Assembly: GCF_001580535.1 (NCBI RefSeq)
Contig: NZ_LHZA01000141.1
Coordinates: forward strand, 1-51,728
DNA length: 51,728 nucleotides
From: Acetobacter cerevisiae
Lineage (GTDB): Bacteria; Pseudomonadota; Alphaproteobacteria; Acetobacterales; Acetobacteraceae
Reading direction: 5' to 3'
Positions 34,609 to 44,739 of the stretch are shown piece by piece (positions within the stretch are counted from its first letter, which is position 1; each line of letters begins with the position of its first letter). The notes beneath the pieces are model-generated. The model ran no database searches, was not told the DNA's origin, and was given only the letters and a program-made list of their open reading frames with translations. The translations under genes were made by a program, and so were the position numbers.

Positions 34609-35481
34609 ATGGCCGATCAATGGATTGAAGAAACCCTGTATGACAACTGGGGCCAGCGCTTCCGTGTCAAACAGGAACTTGCCCGCACCACCAGCCCGTT
34701 TCAGGACATTGTGGTGTTTGAAAGCGAGTCGCACGGGCGCGTGCTGCTGCTGGATGGGGTCGTGCAGATTACTGAAGGCGATGAATTCGTTTATCAGGAA
34801 ATGCTCACTCACGTGCCGCTGTTCACGCATGCAGCACCCCGCAATGTGCTGATTATTGGCGCGGGTGATGGTGGCGTGCTGCGCCGGGTGCTGGAACATC
34901 CGGGCGTAGAAAAAGCCGTGATGGTGGAAATTGATGGCGCCGTCATCGAACTTTCCAAAAAATACCTGCCCAATATTGCCGGTGATGCGTGGAATGACCC
35001 GCGCGCTGAGGTGATTGTGGGCGATGGAATCGACTACGTAACCCGTGCAGCGGATGCGTCATTTGATGCCATTATCGTTGATAGCACCGACCCGATTGGC
35101 GTGGGCGAAGTCCTGTTTACAGACTCGTTCTATGAACATTGCGCCCGTGTGCTGACGGCGGAAGGGCTGATCGTCAACCAGTGTGGCGTGCCCTTCATGC
35201 AGGCGGATGAACTGCATGAAACCAGCCTGCGCCGCGCGAAATTCTTCCCGCACGTGTCGGCTTATGTGGCGGCTGTGCCGACCTACGTTGGCGGATTCAT
35301 GACGCTGGGCATCGCCTCCAAGGGCAAAAGCCCTGCAGGGCAGGATGTGGCTGCGGTGCGCGCCCGTGCTGAAGCAGCCGGTATTTTGGGAAAAACCCAG
35401 TACTGGACGCCGGAAATCCACGTCGGTGCGTTCAATCTGCCGCCCTATATCGCAAAGCACCTGCCTGCGGATAAGGCGTAA
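34609..35481 (+). CDS. speE: Spermidine synthase (polyamine aminopropyltransferase) SpeE
   Basis: Transfers the aminopropyl group of decarboxylated AdoMet to putrescine. 290 residues. WIEETLYDNWGQRFRV opens the N-terminal domain. The Rossmann motif NVLIIGAGDGGVLRRVLEH and acidic VEIDGAVIELSKKYLP bind the donor. The catalytic Asp region is DAIIVDSTDPIGVGEVLFTDSFYE. AGGA precedes the ATG. It pairs with speD to convert putrescine to spermidine; no ornithine or arginine decarboxylase is in the window. Confidence 0.96.
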   Translation: MADQWIEETLYDNWGQRFRVKQELARTTSPFQDIVVFESESHGRVLLLDGVVQITEGDEFVYQEMLTHVPLFTHAAPRNVLIIGAGDGGVLRRVLEHPGVEKAVMVEIDGAVIELSKKYLPNIAGDAWNDPRAEVIVGDGIDYVTRAADASFDAIIVDSTDPIGVGEVLFTDSFYEHCARVLTAEGLIVNQCGVPFMQADELHETSLRRAKFFPHVSAYVAAVPTYVGGFMTLGIASKGKSPAGQDVAAVRARAEAAGILGKTQYWTPEIHVGAFNLPPYIAKHLPADKA

Positions 35482-35543
35482 AACATTACCAGAGACTCAC
35501 GGGAACCTTGATTGACTTGCTAACGCAATGATGTCACGGTTCT

Positions 35544-35699
35544 AACCGCGCAGAGGGAGAGACCGGTCCTGCACCGGCGCCGAAGGAGCAACCGCCCCGG
35601 AAACTCTCAGGCAAAAGGACCCTGCGCGGTTAACTTCTGGAGAGAGGCGCCTGTGCGTCCGCCGACGGGATAGCGATCTCAGGCAAAAAAACAGAAGGG
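35544..35699 (+). promoter_or_regulatory. Tandem glycine riboswitch upstream of gcvT
   Basis: Two consecutive glycine aptamers. Aptamer 1 is closed by AACCGCGCAG/CTGCGCGGTT (35544-35631) and contains GGGAGAGAC, GCCGAAGGAGCAA and CTCTCAGGCAAAAGGAC, all textbook core elements. Aptamer 2 is closed by TTCTG/CAGAA (35635-35697) with GGAGAG and TCTCAGGCAAAA, but its middle reads GCCGACGGGATAGC, a diverged core. Glycine binding to such elements turns on the glycine cleavage genes, which follow directly. Confidence 0.95.
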
Positions 35700-35802
35700 G
35701 CAGACGGATTATCCTGGTCCGGGGCCCTTATGTTGTCTTGCGTCGTTGGTCTTTTTGCAGCGTATGAAAACCGGCCCGGTCCTCTTACAGAAGGCTGCGG
35801 CC

Positions 35803-36936
35803 ATGAGCGCTGATACTCTCCTTCACACTCCCCTCTTTACTCTGCATGAAGAAGCTGGCGGCAAAATGGTGCCCTTTGCCGGCTATGCCATGCCGCTGAA
35901 TTATGCCGATGGCATTATGGCGGAGCATCGGCATGTGCGTGAGCATGCCGGCCTGTTTGATGTCTCCCACATGGGGCAGGTCCGTCTGCGCGGCCGCTCG
36001 GGTGATGGAGAGGCCGCAGCTCACGCGCTGGAACGCCTCGTGCCCGCCGATATCGTCGCCCTTAAAACCGGGCGGCAGCGTTATACGCAGTTCACCAATG
36101 AAAAAGGCGGCATTCTGGATGACCTGATGGTCGCCCGCATGGGGGATTCCCTGCTGCTGGTTGTCAACGCCGCCTGTAAGGATGCCGATATCGCGCATCT
36201 GCAGGATGAGCTGGCCGATTGTCTGGTGGAAGTGCTGGAAGACCGCGCGCTCCTCGCCCTGCAGGGGCCGGAAGCCGAAGACGCACTGGCCGCACTGGCT
36301 CCCGCCGTGCGCGACATGAAGTTTATGGATGTGCGCGACGTGGATGTGGATGGCGCGCTCTGCACCATCTCCCGCTCCGGCTATACGGGTGAAGACGGGT
36401 TTGAAATCTCACTTCCCGCCATGGATGCCTCCCGCGTGGCCCGCAAACTGCTGGAACAGCCTGCCGTGAAACTGATCGGCCTTGGCGCGCGTGACAGCCT
36501 GCGTCTGGAAGCCGGGATGTGCCTGTATGGCTCCGATATTGATGAAACGACGACCCCGGTTGAAGCCGCCCTTGAATGGTCCATTCAGAAAAGCCGCCGC
36601 CGTGGTGGCGCGCGGGAAGGGGGCTTCCCCGGTGCTGTTGTGATTCTGGCGCAGCTGGAAGAGGGCGTCTCCCGCCGTCGCGTTGGCCTGCTGCCGGAAG
36701 GCCGCGCCCCGGTGCGTGGCGGTGCCCCGCTTTATGCTGACGTTGAATTTGCAACACCGCTTGGCAAAGTCACGTCCGGCGCCTTTGGCCCCACGGTGGA
36801 AGCCCCTGTTGCCATGGCCTATGTCGCCACGGATTACGCAGCCCCGCAGACGCCGATTGTCGCGGAACTGCGTGGCCGTGCTGTGCCGGCTACCGTTCAC
36901 GTCCTGCCGTTTGTTCCCGCCCGTTTCAAACGGTAA
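35803..36936 (+). CDS. gcvT: Glycine cleavage system T protein (aminomethyltransferase)
   Basis: Takes the aminomethyl group from lipoyl-GcvH, releasing ammonia and forming 5,10-methylene-tetrahydrofolate. From ATG 35803 it has 377 residues; in-frame ATGs at 35746 and 35764 are upstream. Family blocks are LFTLHEEAGGKMVPFAGYAMPLNY, HVREHAGLFDVSHMGQV, SRSGYTGEDGFEIS and LGARDSLRLEAGMCLYGSDIDE (folate site). Controlled by the glycine riboswitch just upstream; first gene of gcvT-gcvH-gcvP. Confidence 0.96.
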   Translation: MSADTLLHTPLFTLHEEAGGKMVPFAGYAMPLNYADGIMAEHRHVREHAGLFDVSHMGQVRLRGRSGDGEAAAHALERLVPADIVALKTGRQRYTQFTNEKGGILDDLMVARMGDSLLLVVNAACKDADIAHLQDELADCLVEVLEDRALLALQGPEAEDALAALAPAVRDMKFMDVRDVDVDGALCTISRSGYTGEDGFEISLPAMDASRVARKLLEQPAVKLIGLGARDSLRLEAGMCLYGSDIDETTTPVEAALEWSIQKSRRRGGAREGGFPGAVVILAQLEEGVSRRRVGLLPEGRAPVRGGAPLYADVEFATPLGKVTSGAFGPTVEAPVAMAYVATDYAAPQTPIVAELRGRAVPATVHVLPFVPARFKR

Positions 36937-36993
36937 GGGCAACGTTTTTCCCTAAGTTTTTAAATTTATCCGTTTTTATGGAGTGCTGACCCA

Positions 36994-37359
36994 ATGACCC
37001 TGTATTTCACCAAAGAACATGAATGGCTCCGCGTAGAGGGTGAGACCGCCATTGTTGGCATCACCAAACATGCCGCTGAAGAGCTGGGTGAGCTGGTGTT
37101 TGTTGAAACCCGTGATGCCGGCACGGTGGTGCAGGCTGGTGAGTCCATCGCTGTGGTGGAATCCGTTAAGGCAGCGTCTGACATTTACGCGCCGGTGGAC
37201 GGCGAAGTGCTGGACAACAACCCGCAGCTGTCTGATGACCCGGCCCGCGTCAGCTCCGACCCGGAAGGGGAAGGTTGGATTGTCAAATTCCGTCTGTCCA
37301 ACCCGGACCAGCTGGAGTCCCTGATGGATGCAGACGCCTACGCCGCCTTTATCGCCTGA
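36994..37359 (+). CDS. gcvH: Glycine cleavage system H protein
   Basis: Lipoyl carrier shuttling the aminomethyl group between GcvP, GcvT and the lipoamide dehydrogenase. 121 residues, standard length, starting MTLYFTKEHEWLRVEG. The lipoylated residue is Lys59 in VVESVKAASDIYAPVDGEV. Lies 57 bases after gcvT and 57 before gcvP. Confidence 0.97.
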   Translation: MTLYFTKEHEWLRVEGETAIVGITKHAAEELGELVFVETRDAGTVVQAGESIAVVESVKAASDIYAPVDGEVLDNNPQLSDDPARVSSDPEGEGWIVKFRLSNPDQLESLMDADAYAAFIA

Positions 37360-37416
37360 TAAGGCGGCCTCGGGAAACGTCATTACTACTGCTTAGCTTT
37401 TTCAGGATACCCCCGC

Positions 37417-40335
37417 ATGTTTTCCATTGCTTCCGGTCCGGGCCGCGCGACTGGTCCTTCTGTTGACACTCTGCCGGCCTTCGCGGGCCTTCAGCCGGAG
37501 GCAGGGTCCTTCGTTGGCCGCCATATTGGCCCCACAGAGGCTGATCTGGCTGTCATGCTCAAAACCGTGGGGGCAGCCTCTCTGGAGGCTCTGACGGAGG
37601 AAACCATTCCCTCCGCCATCCGCGCCACAAAGCCCATGGGCATTGGCGCGGGCTGGAGCGAAAGCGCTGTTCTGGCCCGCCTGCGGGAACTGGCCGGGCA
37701 GAATCAGGTCATGACGTCTCTCATCGGGCAGGGCTATTACGGCACCATCCTGCCCGCCGTTATCCAGCGGAATATTCTGGAAAACCCGGCATGGTATACG
37801 GCATATACGCCGTATCAGCCGGAAATCAGTCAGGGCCGTCTGGAAGCACTGCTGAACTTCCAGACTATGATTACGGAACTGACGGGTCTGGATATTGCCA
37901 ACGCCTCACTGCTGGATGAAGCCACGGCAGCGGCGGAAGCCATGGCGCTGGCGCGGCGTGTTGCAAAATCCAAAGCCACAGCCTTTTTTGTAGATGCAGA
38001 TTGCCACCCGCAGACCATTGCTGTTCTGAAAACCCGTGCCCTGCCCATGGGCATTACGCTGGTTTACGGCAACCCGCTCACGGATCTGGTGCCCGGGGAG
38101 GTGTTCGGTGCGCTGTTCCAGTATCCCGGCACGTCCGGCACGGTGGCGGACCCGCGCAGTGTGATTGAAGCGCTGCATGCGGCCTCCGGCATTGCCGTGA
38201 TGGCGGCTGACCCGCTGGCGCTGACCCTGCTGACCTCTCCGGGGGAACTAGGGGCGGATATCGCCATTGGTTCAACCCAGCGTTTCGGCATTCCCATGGG
38301 CTTTGGTGGCCCGCACGCGGCTTACATGGCGGTGCGCGATGCGTGGAAGCGCAGCATGCCGGGTCGTCTGGTGGGTGTGTCCGTCGATAGCGCGGGCCGT
38401 CCGGCCTATCGTCTGGCGCTCCAGACGCGTGAGCAGCATATCCGGCGTGAAAAAGCGACCTCCAATATCTGCACCGCACAGGTTCTGCTGGCCGTTATTG
38501 CCGGGATGTATGCGGTCTATCACGGGCCGGAAGGTCTGCGCGCCATTGCCCGCCGCATTAACGGCCTGACCGCCACGCTGGCTGCTGGCCTGCGGGCGCT
38601 GGGTGTGACTGTGGAAACCGACGCCTTCTTTGATACCATCACGGTGCAGGCCGGTGCAGGCGTGCAGGACATTCTGGCCCGTGCCCGCTCTGCTGGCATC
38701 AACCTGCGGGATGCAGGCCATGGCCGGATTGGCATCAGTCTGGATGAAACCAGCTCTGCGCAGACAGTCGCCTCTGTCTGGTCCGCCTTCTGTGCGGAAC
38801 AGGGCCGGGTTGACCAGATGATGGCGGCACTGGCTCCGGCTGGCAGCGTGATCCCGGAAGCGCTGGTTCGCAAAAGCGCGTTCCTAACGCAGCCGATTTT
38901 CAGTGCATGCAGTTCCGAGACGGATATGCTGCGCTATCTGCGCCGCCTGTCTGATAAGGATCTGGCGCTGGACCGCACCATGATCCCACTCGGCTCCTGC
39001 ACCATGAAGCTGAACGCCACGGTGGAGATGCTCCCCATCACATGGCCGGGCTTCTGTGACATTCATCCGTTTGCACCCAAAGACCAGACGGAGGGGTATC
39101 AAACCCTGTTTGATGATCTGGAAAAATGGCTGTGCGCCATTAGCGGGTATGATGCTGTGTCTTTCCAGCCGAATTCCGGCGCGCAGGGTGAATATGCCGG
39201 TCTGCTGGCCATCAGCGCTTATCACCGCGCTCAGGGGGATGCGCATCGCACGGTCTGCCTGATTCCGGCATCTGCTCACGGCACCAACCCGGCGTCCGCC
39301 CAGATGGCGGGCATGAAGGTGGTTGTGGTGAAGTGTGATGCTGGCGGCAATATCGACCTTGAAGATATGCAGGCCAAGGTGAAAGCGCACGCAGCAGATC
39401 TGGCTGCGGTGATGATCACCTATCCTTCCACACACGGCGTGTTTGAAGAAAGCATGCGCGAAATCTGTGATCTGGTGCATGAAGCCGGTGGTCAGGTTTA
39501 CGTGGATGGCGCAAACATGAACGCGCAGGTCGGTCTGGCGCGCCCGGCGGATTACGGCGGCGATGTCAGCCACTTTAACCTGCACAAAACCTTCTGCATT
39601 CCGCATGGCGGCGGTGGCCCCGGCATGGGCCCGATTGGTGTGCGCGCGCACCTGACGCCGTTCCTGCCCGGCAACCCGGCGGACGCGAATACCGAACTGG
39701 CCGTGAGTGCGGCTCCGTTTGGGTCCGCGTCTATCCTGCCGATCTCATGGGCCTATATTCGCCTGATGGGGGATGAAGGTCTCCAGCGCGCCACGCAATT
39801 TGCTATCCTGAACGCCAACTACATCGTCAGCCGTCTGGTTGAGGCCTATCCGGTGCTGTATCGTGGGGCCAAGGGCCGGGTTGCGCATGAGTGCATTCTG
39901 GACCTGCGCCCTCTGAAAGATATAGCGGGCGTTACTGTGGATGACATGGCCAAGCGTCTGGTGGATTACGGCTTCCATGCCCCCACGGTCAGCTTCCCGG
40001 TGGCAGGCACGTTCATGATCGAGCCGACGGAATCTGAAAGCAAAGCCGAACTGGACCGCTTCTGTGACGCCATGCTGGCGATCCGTGAAGAAGTCCGGGC
40101 GATTGAAGCCGGCAAGATCGCGGCGGAAGAGTCCGCTCTGCGTCACGCGCCGCACACGGCCAGCGTTGTGACAGCAGAACCCTGGGCGCATGCCTATGCC
40201 CGTCAGGATGCCTGCTTCCCGCCGGGTGTTAAGGCTGCGACCAAATACTGGCCGCCGGTGGGCCGTATTGATAACGTCCACGGGGACAAGAACCTGATCT
40301 GCTCCTGCCCCGATATTGCAGAGTGGATGGAATAA
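37417..40335 (+). CDS. gcvP: Glycine dehydrogenase (decarboxylating), single-chain P protein
   Basis: PLP enzyme that decarboxylates glycine and loads the aminomethyl group onto GcvH. 972 residues, the fused form rather than gcvPA/gcvPB. The N-terminal half has [17 protein letters not shown] and [22 protein letters not shown]. The C-terminal half has [24 protein letters not shown] and the PLP lysine Lys724 in [26 protein letters not shown] 37417 is preceded by CAGGA. Last gene of the glycine-controlled operon, with a strong terminator after it. Confidence 0.97.
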   Translation: MFSIASGPGRATGPSVDTLPAFAGLQPEAGSFVGRHIGPTEADLAVMLKTVGAASLEALTEETIPSAIRATKPMGIGAGWSESAVLARLRELAGQNQVMTSLIGQGYYGTILPAVIQRNILENPAWYTAYTPYQPEISQGRLEALLNFQTMITELTGLDIANASLLDEATAAAEAMALARRVAKSKATAFFVDADCHPQTIAVLKTRALPMGITLVYGNPLTDLVPGEVFGALFQYPGTSGTVADPRSVIEALHAASGIAVMAADPLALTLLTSPGELGADIAIGSTQRFGIPMGFGGPHAAYMAVRDAWKRSMPGRLVGVSVDSAGRPAYRLALQTREQHIRREKATSNICTAQVLLAVIAGMYAVYHGPEGLRAIARRINGLTATLAAGLRALGVTVETDAFFDTITVQAGAGVQDILARARSAGINLRDAGHGRIGISLDETSSAQTVASVWSAFCAEQGRVDQMMAALAPAGSVIPEALVRKSAFLTQPIFSACSSETDMLRYLRRLSDKDLALDRTMIPLGSCTMKLNATVEMLPITWPGFCDIHPFAPKDQTEGYQTLFDDLEKWLCAISGYDAVSFQPNSGAQGEYAGLLAISAYHRAQGDAHRTVCLIPASAHGTNPASAQMAGMKVVVVKCDAGGNIDLEDMQAKVKAHAADLAAVMITYPSTHGVFEESMREICDLVHEAGGQVYVDGANMNAQVGLARPADYGGDVSHFNLHKTFCIPHGGGGPGMGPIGVRAHLTPFLPGNPADANTELAVSAAPFGSASILPISWAYIRLMGDEGLQRATQFAILNANYIVSRLVEAYPVLYRGAKGRVAHECILDLRPLKDIAGVTVDDMAKRLVDYGFHAPTVSFPVAGTFMIEPTESESKAELDRFCDAMLAIREEVRAIEAGKIAAEESALRHAPHTASVVTAEPWAHAYARQDACFPPGVKAATKYWPPVGRIDNVHGDKNLICSCPDIAEWME

Positions 40336-40358
40336 ATCCTGATCCATAAAGCAGCTCT

Positions 40359-40393
40359 AAAAAAGGCGGCACCATAGGGGTGCCGCCTTTTTT
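40359..40393. terminator. Bidirectional terminator after gcvP
   Basis: A nine-base perfect stem GGCGGCACC/GGTGCCGCC with an ATAGG loop is flanked by A6 and T6. It serves gcvP from the left and the esterase gene from the right. Confidence 0.95.
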
Positions 40394-40418
40394 ATGCGCG
40401 CGTCTCAGGCTCAGAGTG

Positions 40419-41372
40419 TCAGGTTTTCGCCAGCAGCCGTCGCACACCGTCTGTCACGTCCCGCTTCGCTCTGTCTGTCAGCGGGGAAGTAAGCATGTCG
40501 AAACCATGCACCGCGCGGGCATAGACGATGAGGTCCGTTGGCACAGCAGCTTGCCACAGGCGATGCGCAAACGTGACATCCTCATCCCGGAAAAGATCAA
40601 GCGACCCTGTTGTGATGATAGTGGGCGGCAGGCCGGAAAGATCCTGCATGAAGGCGGGGGATAAATAGCCAAACATGGGGTCATCATTAGCAAGGTTTCC
40701 GCGCACAGCAGCCCATGCATGCCGGTTTTGCGCGCGTGTCCAGACAAAATCTCCGGTTGTCGGATCATCAGCGGGGGCGTCTGGTCCGCCAGTACGCAAG
40801 TCCAGCATGGGGTAAATCAAAAACTGGCCGCAGAGCGGGATTTCCCCACGGTCCCGCGCGAGCAGAGCCGTTGCAGCAGCAAGGCAGCCGCCGCCACTAT
40901 CCCCCATGACCATAATGCGGGAGGCGTCCACGCCTAGTGTGCTGGCCTGCTGATGCAACCAAACGAGTGCTGCATAGACGTCTTCCAACCCGCCGGGGAA
41001 GGGAACTTCCGGGGCCAGCCGATAGTCCACAGAGACAATCAGCGCACCCGTTTCCTGCGCCAGCCGGCTGAGCGTTCCGGCCTGCATCTCTGGCGTGCCA
41101 GCAATCATTCCGCCACCATGAATATAGAGAATAGCCGGAACTGGCAGGTCAGTTTCCGAATGGCGGAACAGAAGAACACGCACATCAGGAGCGTCTTTCG
41201 GCCCTGCTATTTTGCGTTCCTCATAAGACACCGCATCAGAGTTCAGGAGGCTGGCCGTGCCTTCCGCCAGCATGCGGCGAAAGTCCATCAGGTCGTCATG
41301 GTCCGGATCGAACGCCGGAAAGGACCCCACTCTGTCACGTTGCGCGGCGTCAACCAGATGAAGGGATGTCAT
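40419..41372 (-). CDS. Alpha/beta hydrolase, HSL-type esterase
   Basis: 317 residues from ATG 41372, which has GAGAGG seven bases upstream; an ATG at 41393 is less well placed. The oxyanion motif is YIHGGGMIAG, the nucleophile elbow is GDSGGG, the catalytic Asp lies in GSLDLFRDED and the His in VHGFDM. These define the hormone-sensitive-lipase (family IV) esterases acting on short-chain esters. No signal peptide, so cytoplasmic. Natural substrate unknown. Monocistronic. Confidence 0.93.
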   Translation of the reverse strand: MTSLHLVDAAQRDRVGSFPAFDPDHDDLMDFRRMLAEGTASLLNSDAVSYEERKIAGPKDAPDVRVLLFRHSETDLPVPAILYIHGGGMIAGTPEMQAGTLSRLAQETGALIVSVDYRLAPEVPFPGGLEDVYAALVWLHQQASTLGVDASRIMVMGDSGGGCLAAATALLARDRGEIPLCGQFLIYPMLDLRTGGPDAPADDPTTGDFVWTRAQNRHAWAAVRGNLANDDPMFGYLSPAFMQDLSGLPPTIITTGSLDLFRDEDVTFAHRLWQAAVPTDLIVYARAVHGFDMLTSPLTDRAKRDVTDGVRRLLAKT

Positions 41373-41569
41373 ACGGACCTCTCTTTGTGTCATTTAAAGA
41401 TTATTTCTATAAATTTCTGAAGAAATACATTCAATAAACCAAGAAATCCCTCCCATTGTAAGCGCTAAAACGGAGGACTAAGTGTCACAAATCTGTGTCT
41501 CGGGGCGGATGCATGATCTGCTATTCTGACAAAATCAGAAAAATGAGTGGCTTCATAAGGTAACGTGTA

Positions 41570-41863
41570 ATGGCAGGTCCCCCGCGTAAGGAGGTTACCA
41601 GTTCTGGAAAATGGTTTGCTGCCAAACGGTATGGTTACGGGGCAGGGCTTCCCATTGTCTGGCAAGGATGGGTCGCGCTCGCCGTGTTTCTGAGCGTCAC
41701 CCTTGGAACGACGTTCGGGATGCTCTTTCTGCGGCCAGACAAACCGCTTCTGCTCTTGTCTGGGGTGACTCTTATCAATGCGATTGCAGTCGCTCTTTTC
41801 CTCTGGATCTGTAAATCCCGAACTGAAGGGGGATGGCGGTGGAGATGGGGAGAGAAAGACTGA
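41570..41863 (+). CDS. Small hypothetical membrane protein
   Basis: 97 residues, two clear membrane helices (about residues 30-52 and 60-80) between a basic N-terminus and a Trp/Arg-rich C-terminus. AAGG lies about ten bases before the ATG. N-terminal GKWFAAKRYGYGAGLPIVWQGW resembles short conserved proteobacterial membrane proteins of unknown function. No functional assignment. Confidence 0.65.
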   Translation: MAGPPRKEVTSSGKWFAAKRYGYGAGLPIVWQGWVALAVFLSVTLGTTFGMLFLRPDKPLLLLSGVTLINAIAVALFLWICKSRTEGGWRWRWGEKD

Positions 41864-41978
41864 AAAAAATGGTCAGATCATAAATTTTCATGAAATTACG
41901 ATGATGCAGGGCTGTGAAGCACGGCGGCCAGAAATGGAACTAATGCCATGTGGGTAATAGCGATTTCGTGCCGATAAT

Positions 41979-41990
41979 AACGAATTCGTT
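41979..41990. promoter_or_regulatory. Perfect 12-bp palindrome upstream of the PhzF-like gene
   Basis: AACGAATTCGTT is an exact palindrome 57 bases before the first ATG of the phzF-like gene, in an otherwise gene-free AT-richer spacer. Possible operator. Confidence 0.35.
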
Positions 41991-42047
41991 TTGAGTTTTG
42001 GGCGTAATCATTGTCTGATGCTGCTTCGCAGACAGAGGGCTTAAGAC

Positions 42048-42908
42048 GTGATGATGACGACCCCCGAGGCTCCGCAGGCCGTGCAAACTTTCGGCTTCCA
42101 GCAGGTGGATGTGTTTTCCGCTGTTCCGTTGCGCGGCAACCCTCTGGCGGTGGTTGAAAACGCGGATACGCTGCCTGATGCCAAAATGGCGGCACTTGCG
42201 CACTGGACCAACCTGAGCGAGACGACCTTTCTCCTGAACCCCAGCCAGACCGATGCGGATTACCGCGTCCGTATTTTTACGCCGTATAGTGAACTTCCCT
42301 TTGCGGGCCATCCGACTCTTGGAAGTTGCCATGTCTGGCTTTCTTCCAGAGTGTTGCCAGAGGGCAGGGATATTCTGCAGGAGTGTGGGGCAGGGCTGGT
42401 CAGGATCCGTCGGGATGGCAATCGGCTGGCTCTTGCAGCCCCCGACCTGTTGCGGAAAGGTGCTGTGGAGCCGGACCTTCTGGCTAAAATCAGAAAAGGC
42501 CTCAATCTTTCCGAAAAAGATGTTGTTGCCGCAGAATGGGTTGATAATGGCCCCGGCTGGTTGGCGCTGCTCCTGAAAGATCGCAACGCCGTTCTGGTCC
42601 TAAAACCTGATTTTGCAGAAATTGCAGGCATCCGGGTAGGCGTTGTTGCCCCCACACCCGGGGAGGATGAAGCCGATTTTGAGGTGCGCGCCTTCTCGGC
42701 TGCCGGATTTGAAGATCCCGTTACCGGCAGCCTGAACGCCGGTATTGCGCAGTGGTTAACAAGCACCGGCATTGCAGCCCCCGCCTATGTGGCAAGGCAA
42801 GGCACGGTTCTGGGCCGCGCGGGCAAGGTTTACGTAACGCGCTCTGACAAAGATGTCTGGATCGGCGGGGATGTTGTGACCTGCGTGAAAGGCCAGATTT
42901 CTTTGTAA
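42048..42908 (+). CDS. PhzF family isomerase-like protein
   Basis: 286 residues with the diaminopimelate-epimerase-like fold of PhzF: FQQVDVFSAVPLRGNPLAVV at the start, NLSETTFLL with the catalytic-type Glu, FTPYSELPFAGHPTLGS and, in the second half, RAFSAAGFEDPVTGSLNAG. Many PhzF proteins outside phenazine clusters have unknown substrates, and no phenazine genes are nearby. The start is an ATGATGATG run with GAGGG 11 bases upstream of the first. Confidence 0.92.
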   Translation: MMMTTPEAPQAVQTFGFQQVDVFSAVPLRGNPLAVVENADTLPDAKMAALAHWTNLSETTFLLNPSQTDADYRVRIFTPYSELPFAGHPTLGSCHVWLSSRVLPEGRDILQECGAGLVRIRRDGNRLALAAPDLLRKGAVEPDLLAKIRKGLNLSEKDVVAAEWVDNGPGWLALLLKDRNAVLVLKPDFAEIAGIRVGVVAPTPGEDEADFEVRAFSAAGFEDPVTGSLNAGIAQWLTSTGIAAPAYVARQGTVLGRAGKVYVTRSDKDVWIGGDVVTCVKGQISL

Positions 42909-42997
42909 GTCTTCCGCATAGTTCTGAAATTCGCGCAGATTGAAGTCCGTGCATTACTCCCGGCTATGCACAGACCTTTCTTTACCAAAAGCGGTTT

Positions 42998-44152
42998 TCA
43001 GGAGTGCGCTGGCCCTACCCGCAGGCAGAAACGCGTAATTTCTGGTGGGCAGAAAAGGCGCAGGGCAAAGCCGGGCCATAAGCCTGTGCCGTTGCTGACA
43101 TAGAGCGTCATGCCGCCCACGTTATAGCGGCCAGAAACAAAGCCGTTATTGCCACGCGCCACCATGCGGGCGAGGCCCGGAAGCATGCCGCCATGCGTAT
43201 GGCCTGACAGTTGCAGAGCCACTCCCCGGTCAGCGGAATTTTGTGCCGTGCGGGGCTGATGATCCATCAGCACGACAGGCGCGTTGGTTGGACGGCCGAC
43301 AAGGGCTGCTTCAAGATCCGGGCCGGTCTGCCCATGGGCCCGGGCGGAGAGGTCAGTCACACCGGCAAGCACCAGATGCGTACCGTTGCGGGTCAGAACC
43401 GTATGGGCATTGAGCAGCATGGTCATCCCAAGGCCGGAGAGATGCTGCATCCATTCAGAATAGTCGAAAAAATATTCGTGGTTGCCGGGAATCGCAAATA
43501 CACCGTCCGGCGCATGCAGGTTTTTCAGCGGGGCAATATCAGCCCGGCGCATGGCCACGGAGCCATCAATAAAATCCCCGGTCACAAGGATCAGGTCGGC
43601 TCCGGCAGCATTGGCGCGGTCCACAACAGCCTGCGTCCAGCGCGTCGGGAAGAGGCGGCTGATGTGCAGATCAGTCAGCTGGAGCAGGCGATAGCCTTCA
43701 AAAGCAGGCGGCAGGCCGGGAATGGTAACCGTGACATCACGCACCGGCGGCACCCGAATCGCTCCGGCAACTGCAATAGCTGCCAGCACGGCAGCCAGAC
43801 CCGCTGAGGCAAGGCGCACGGAATCGGGGATGGCGACAAAGTGCCAGCGCACTAGGGCGTCGACCAGCGCGCCCAGATCCAGCACAATTTGCAAAAGTGC
43901 TAAAAACAGGATGGCGCCAAAAGCCCAGTTGAACAGGATAATCAGCGGGCGCGGGAATTCCGGCACAAACACGGAGCCGGAGGAAAGCTTGCTCCAGTAG
44001 AGATACTGGGATGCCCCCAGCATGAGGAGTGCCAGAGGGATTTTGAGCGCCAGAGGCAGAGAGAGCGGCCAGAGCCAGTTTAGGATCACAATCAGGCACG
44101 GCAAAGAGGCAGTCAGCAGCAAGGCGATTGGTGTCCTTAACAGGCGTGGCAA
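42998..44152 (-). CDS. Membrane-anchored metallophosphoesterase
   Basis: 384 residues. The N-terminal about 130 residues carry four membrane helices. The catalytic domain has the calcineurin-like metal motifs LTDLHIS, VTGDFIDGS, GNHEYF and SGHTHGGMLPG in order. This matches YaeI-type phosphodiesterases, some of which act on UDP-diacylglucosamine or other lipids at the membrane; the substrate here is not known. Lies just downstream of the tetR gene on the same strand. Confidence 0.92.
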   Translation of the reverse strand: MPRLLRTPIALLLTASLPCLIVILNWLWPLSLPLALKIPLALLMLGASQYLYWSKLSSGSVFVPEFPRPLIILFNWAFGAILFLALLQIVLDLGALVDALVRWHFVAIPDSVRLASAGLAAVLAAIAVAGAIRVPPVRDVTVTIPGLPPAFEGYRLLQLTDLHISRLFPTRWTQAVVDRANAAGADLILVTGDFIDGSVAMRRADIAPLKNLHAPDGVFAIPGNHEYFFDYSEWMQHLSGLGMTMLLNAHTVLTRNGTHLVLAGVTDLSARAHGQTGPDLEAALVGRPTNAPVVLMDHQPRTAQNSADRGVALQLSGHTHGGMLPGLARMVARGNNGFVSGRYNVGGMTLYVSNGTGLWPGFALRLFCPPEITRFCLRVGPAHS

Positions 44153-44164
44153 CAGAGCAGGGGA

Positions 44165-44734
44165 TTATCCTCCGCTTTTGCCCGGCTGTCTGCCTTTCAT
44201 CTCATCCAGAACCCGATCAAACACATCCGGCCTCCCAAGCGCACGGGCCAGCACAATCGCGCCCTGAATACCCGCGACAATCTGTTCGGCCTGTTCCCGC
44301 GCCGCCTGTTCCGTCTGGTGGGTGCGCTGCAATGCCGTGGTCAGGGCCTGCACCCAGCGGGCAAAGTAGTCCCGGATGGCCTCGGCAAACCGGTCCCGAC
44401 TGTCACTCAGCCCCAGCAGCCCGACCAGACAAACTCTTTGGCCGGAGGCAAAATAGACGCGCACGGCCACAAACATGGCTTCAATCGCAGCTGCAGGGGC
44501 GGCGGAAGTGAGCAGAGGCTGAAAAATCTCCGTTTCAAACCAGTGGTCAATACTGGCCAGAACGGCGGTCATCATCTCCTCTTTGCCCTTGGGGAAGAAG
44601 TGATACAGGCTTCCTTTACCCAGCCCGGTCGCCTGAGAAATCAGGCTGAGGCTTGCTCCTTCATAACCATGCTCCCGAAAGACTTCCGCCAGAAGCGGAA
44701 GAATATCGGCTTTTTCCGTAACCGTGCGCGCCAT
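44165..44734 (-). CDS. TetR/AcrR family regulator
   Basis: 189 residues. The N-terminal HTH is LAEVFREHGYEGASLSLISQATGLGKGSLYHFFPKGKEEM, residues 15-55, followed by a ligand-binding domain (FVAVRVYFASGQRVCLVGLLGLS) like the YxaF/LmrA group. It starts five bases after the DUF1348 gene, so the two are cotranscribed, and it probably represses its own operon. The effector is unknown. Confidence 0.93.
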   Translation of the reverse strand: MARTVTEKADILPLLAEVFREHGYEGASLSLISQATGLGKGSLYHFFPKGKEEMMTAVLASIDHWFETEIFQPLLTSAAPAAAIEAMFVAVRVYFASGQRVCLVGLLGLSDSRDRFAEAIRDYFARWVQALTTALQRTHQTEQAAREQAEQIVAGIQGAIVLARALGRPDVFDRVLDEMKGRQPGKSGG

Positions 44735-44739
44735 GGGTC

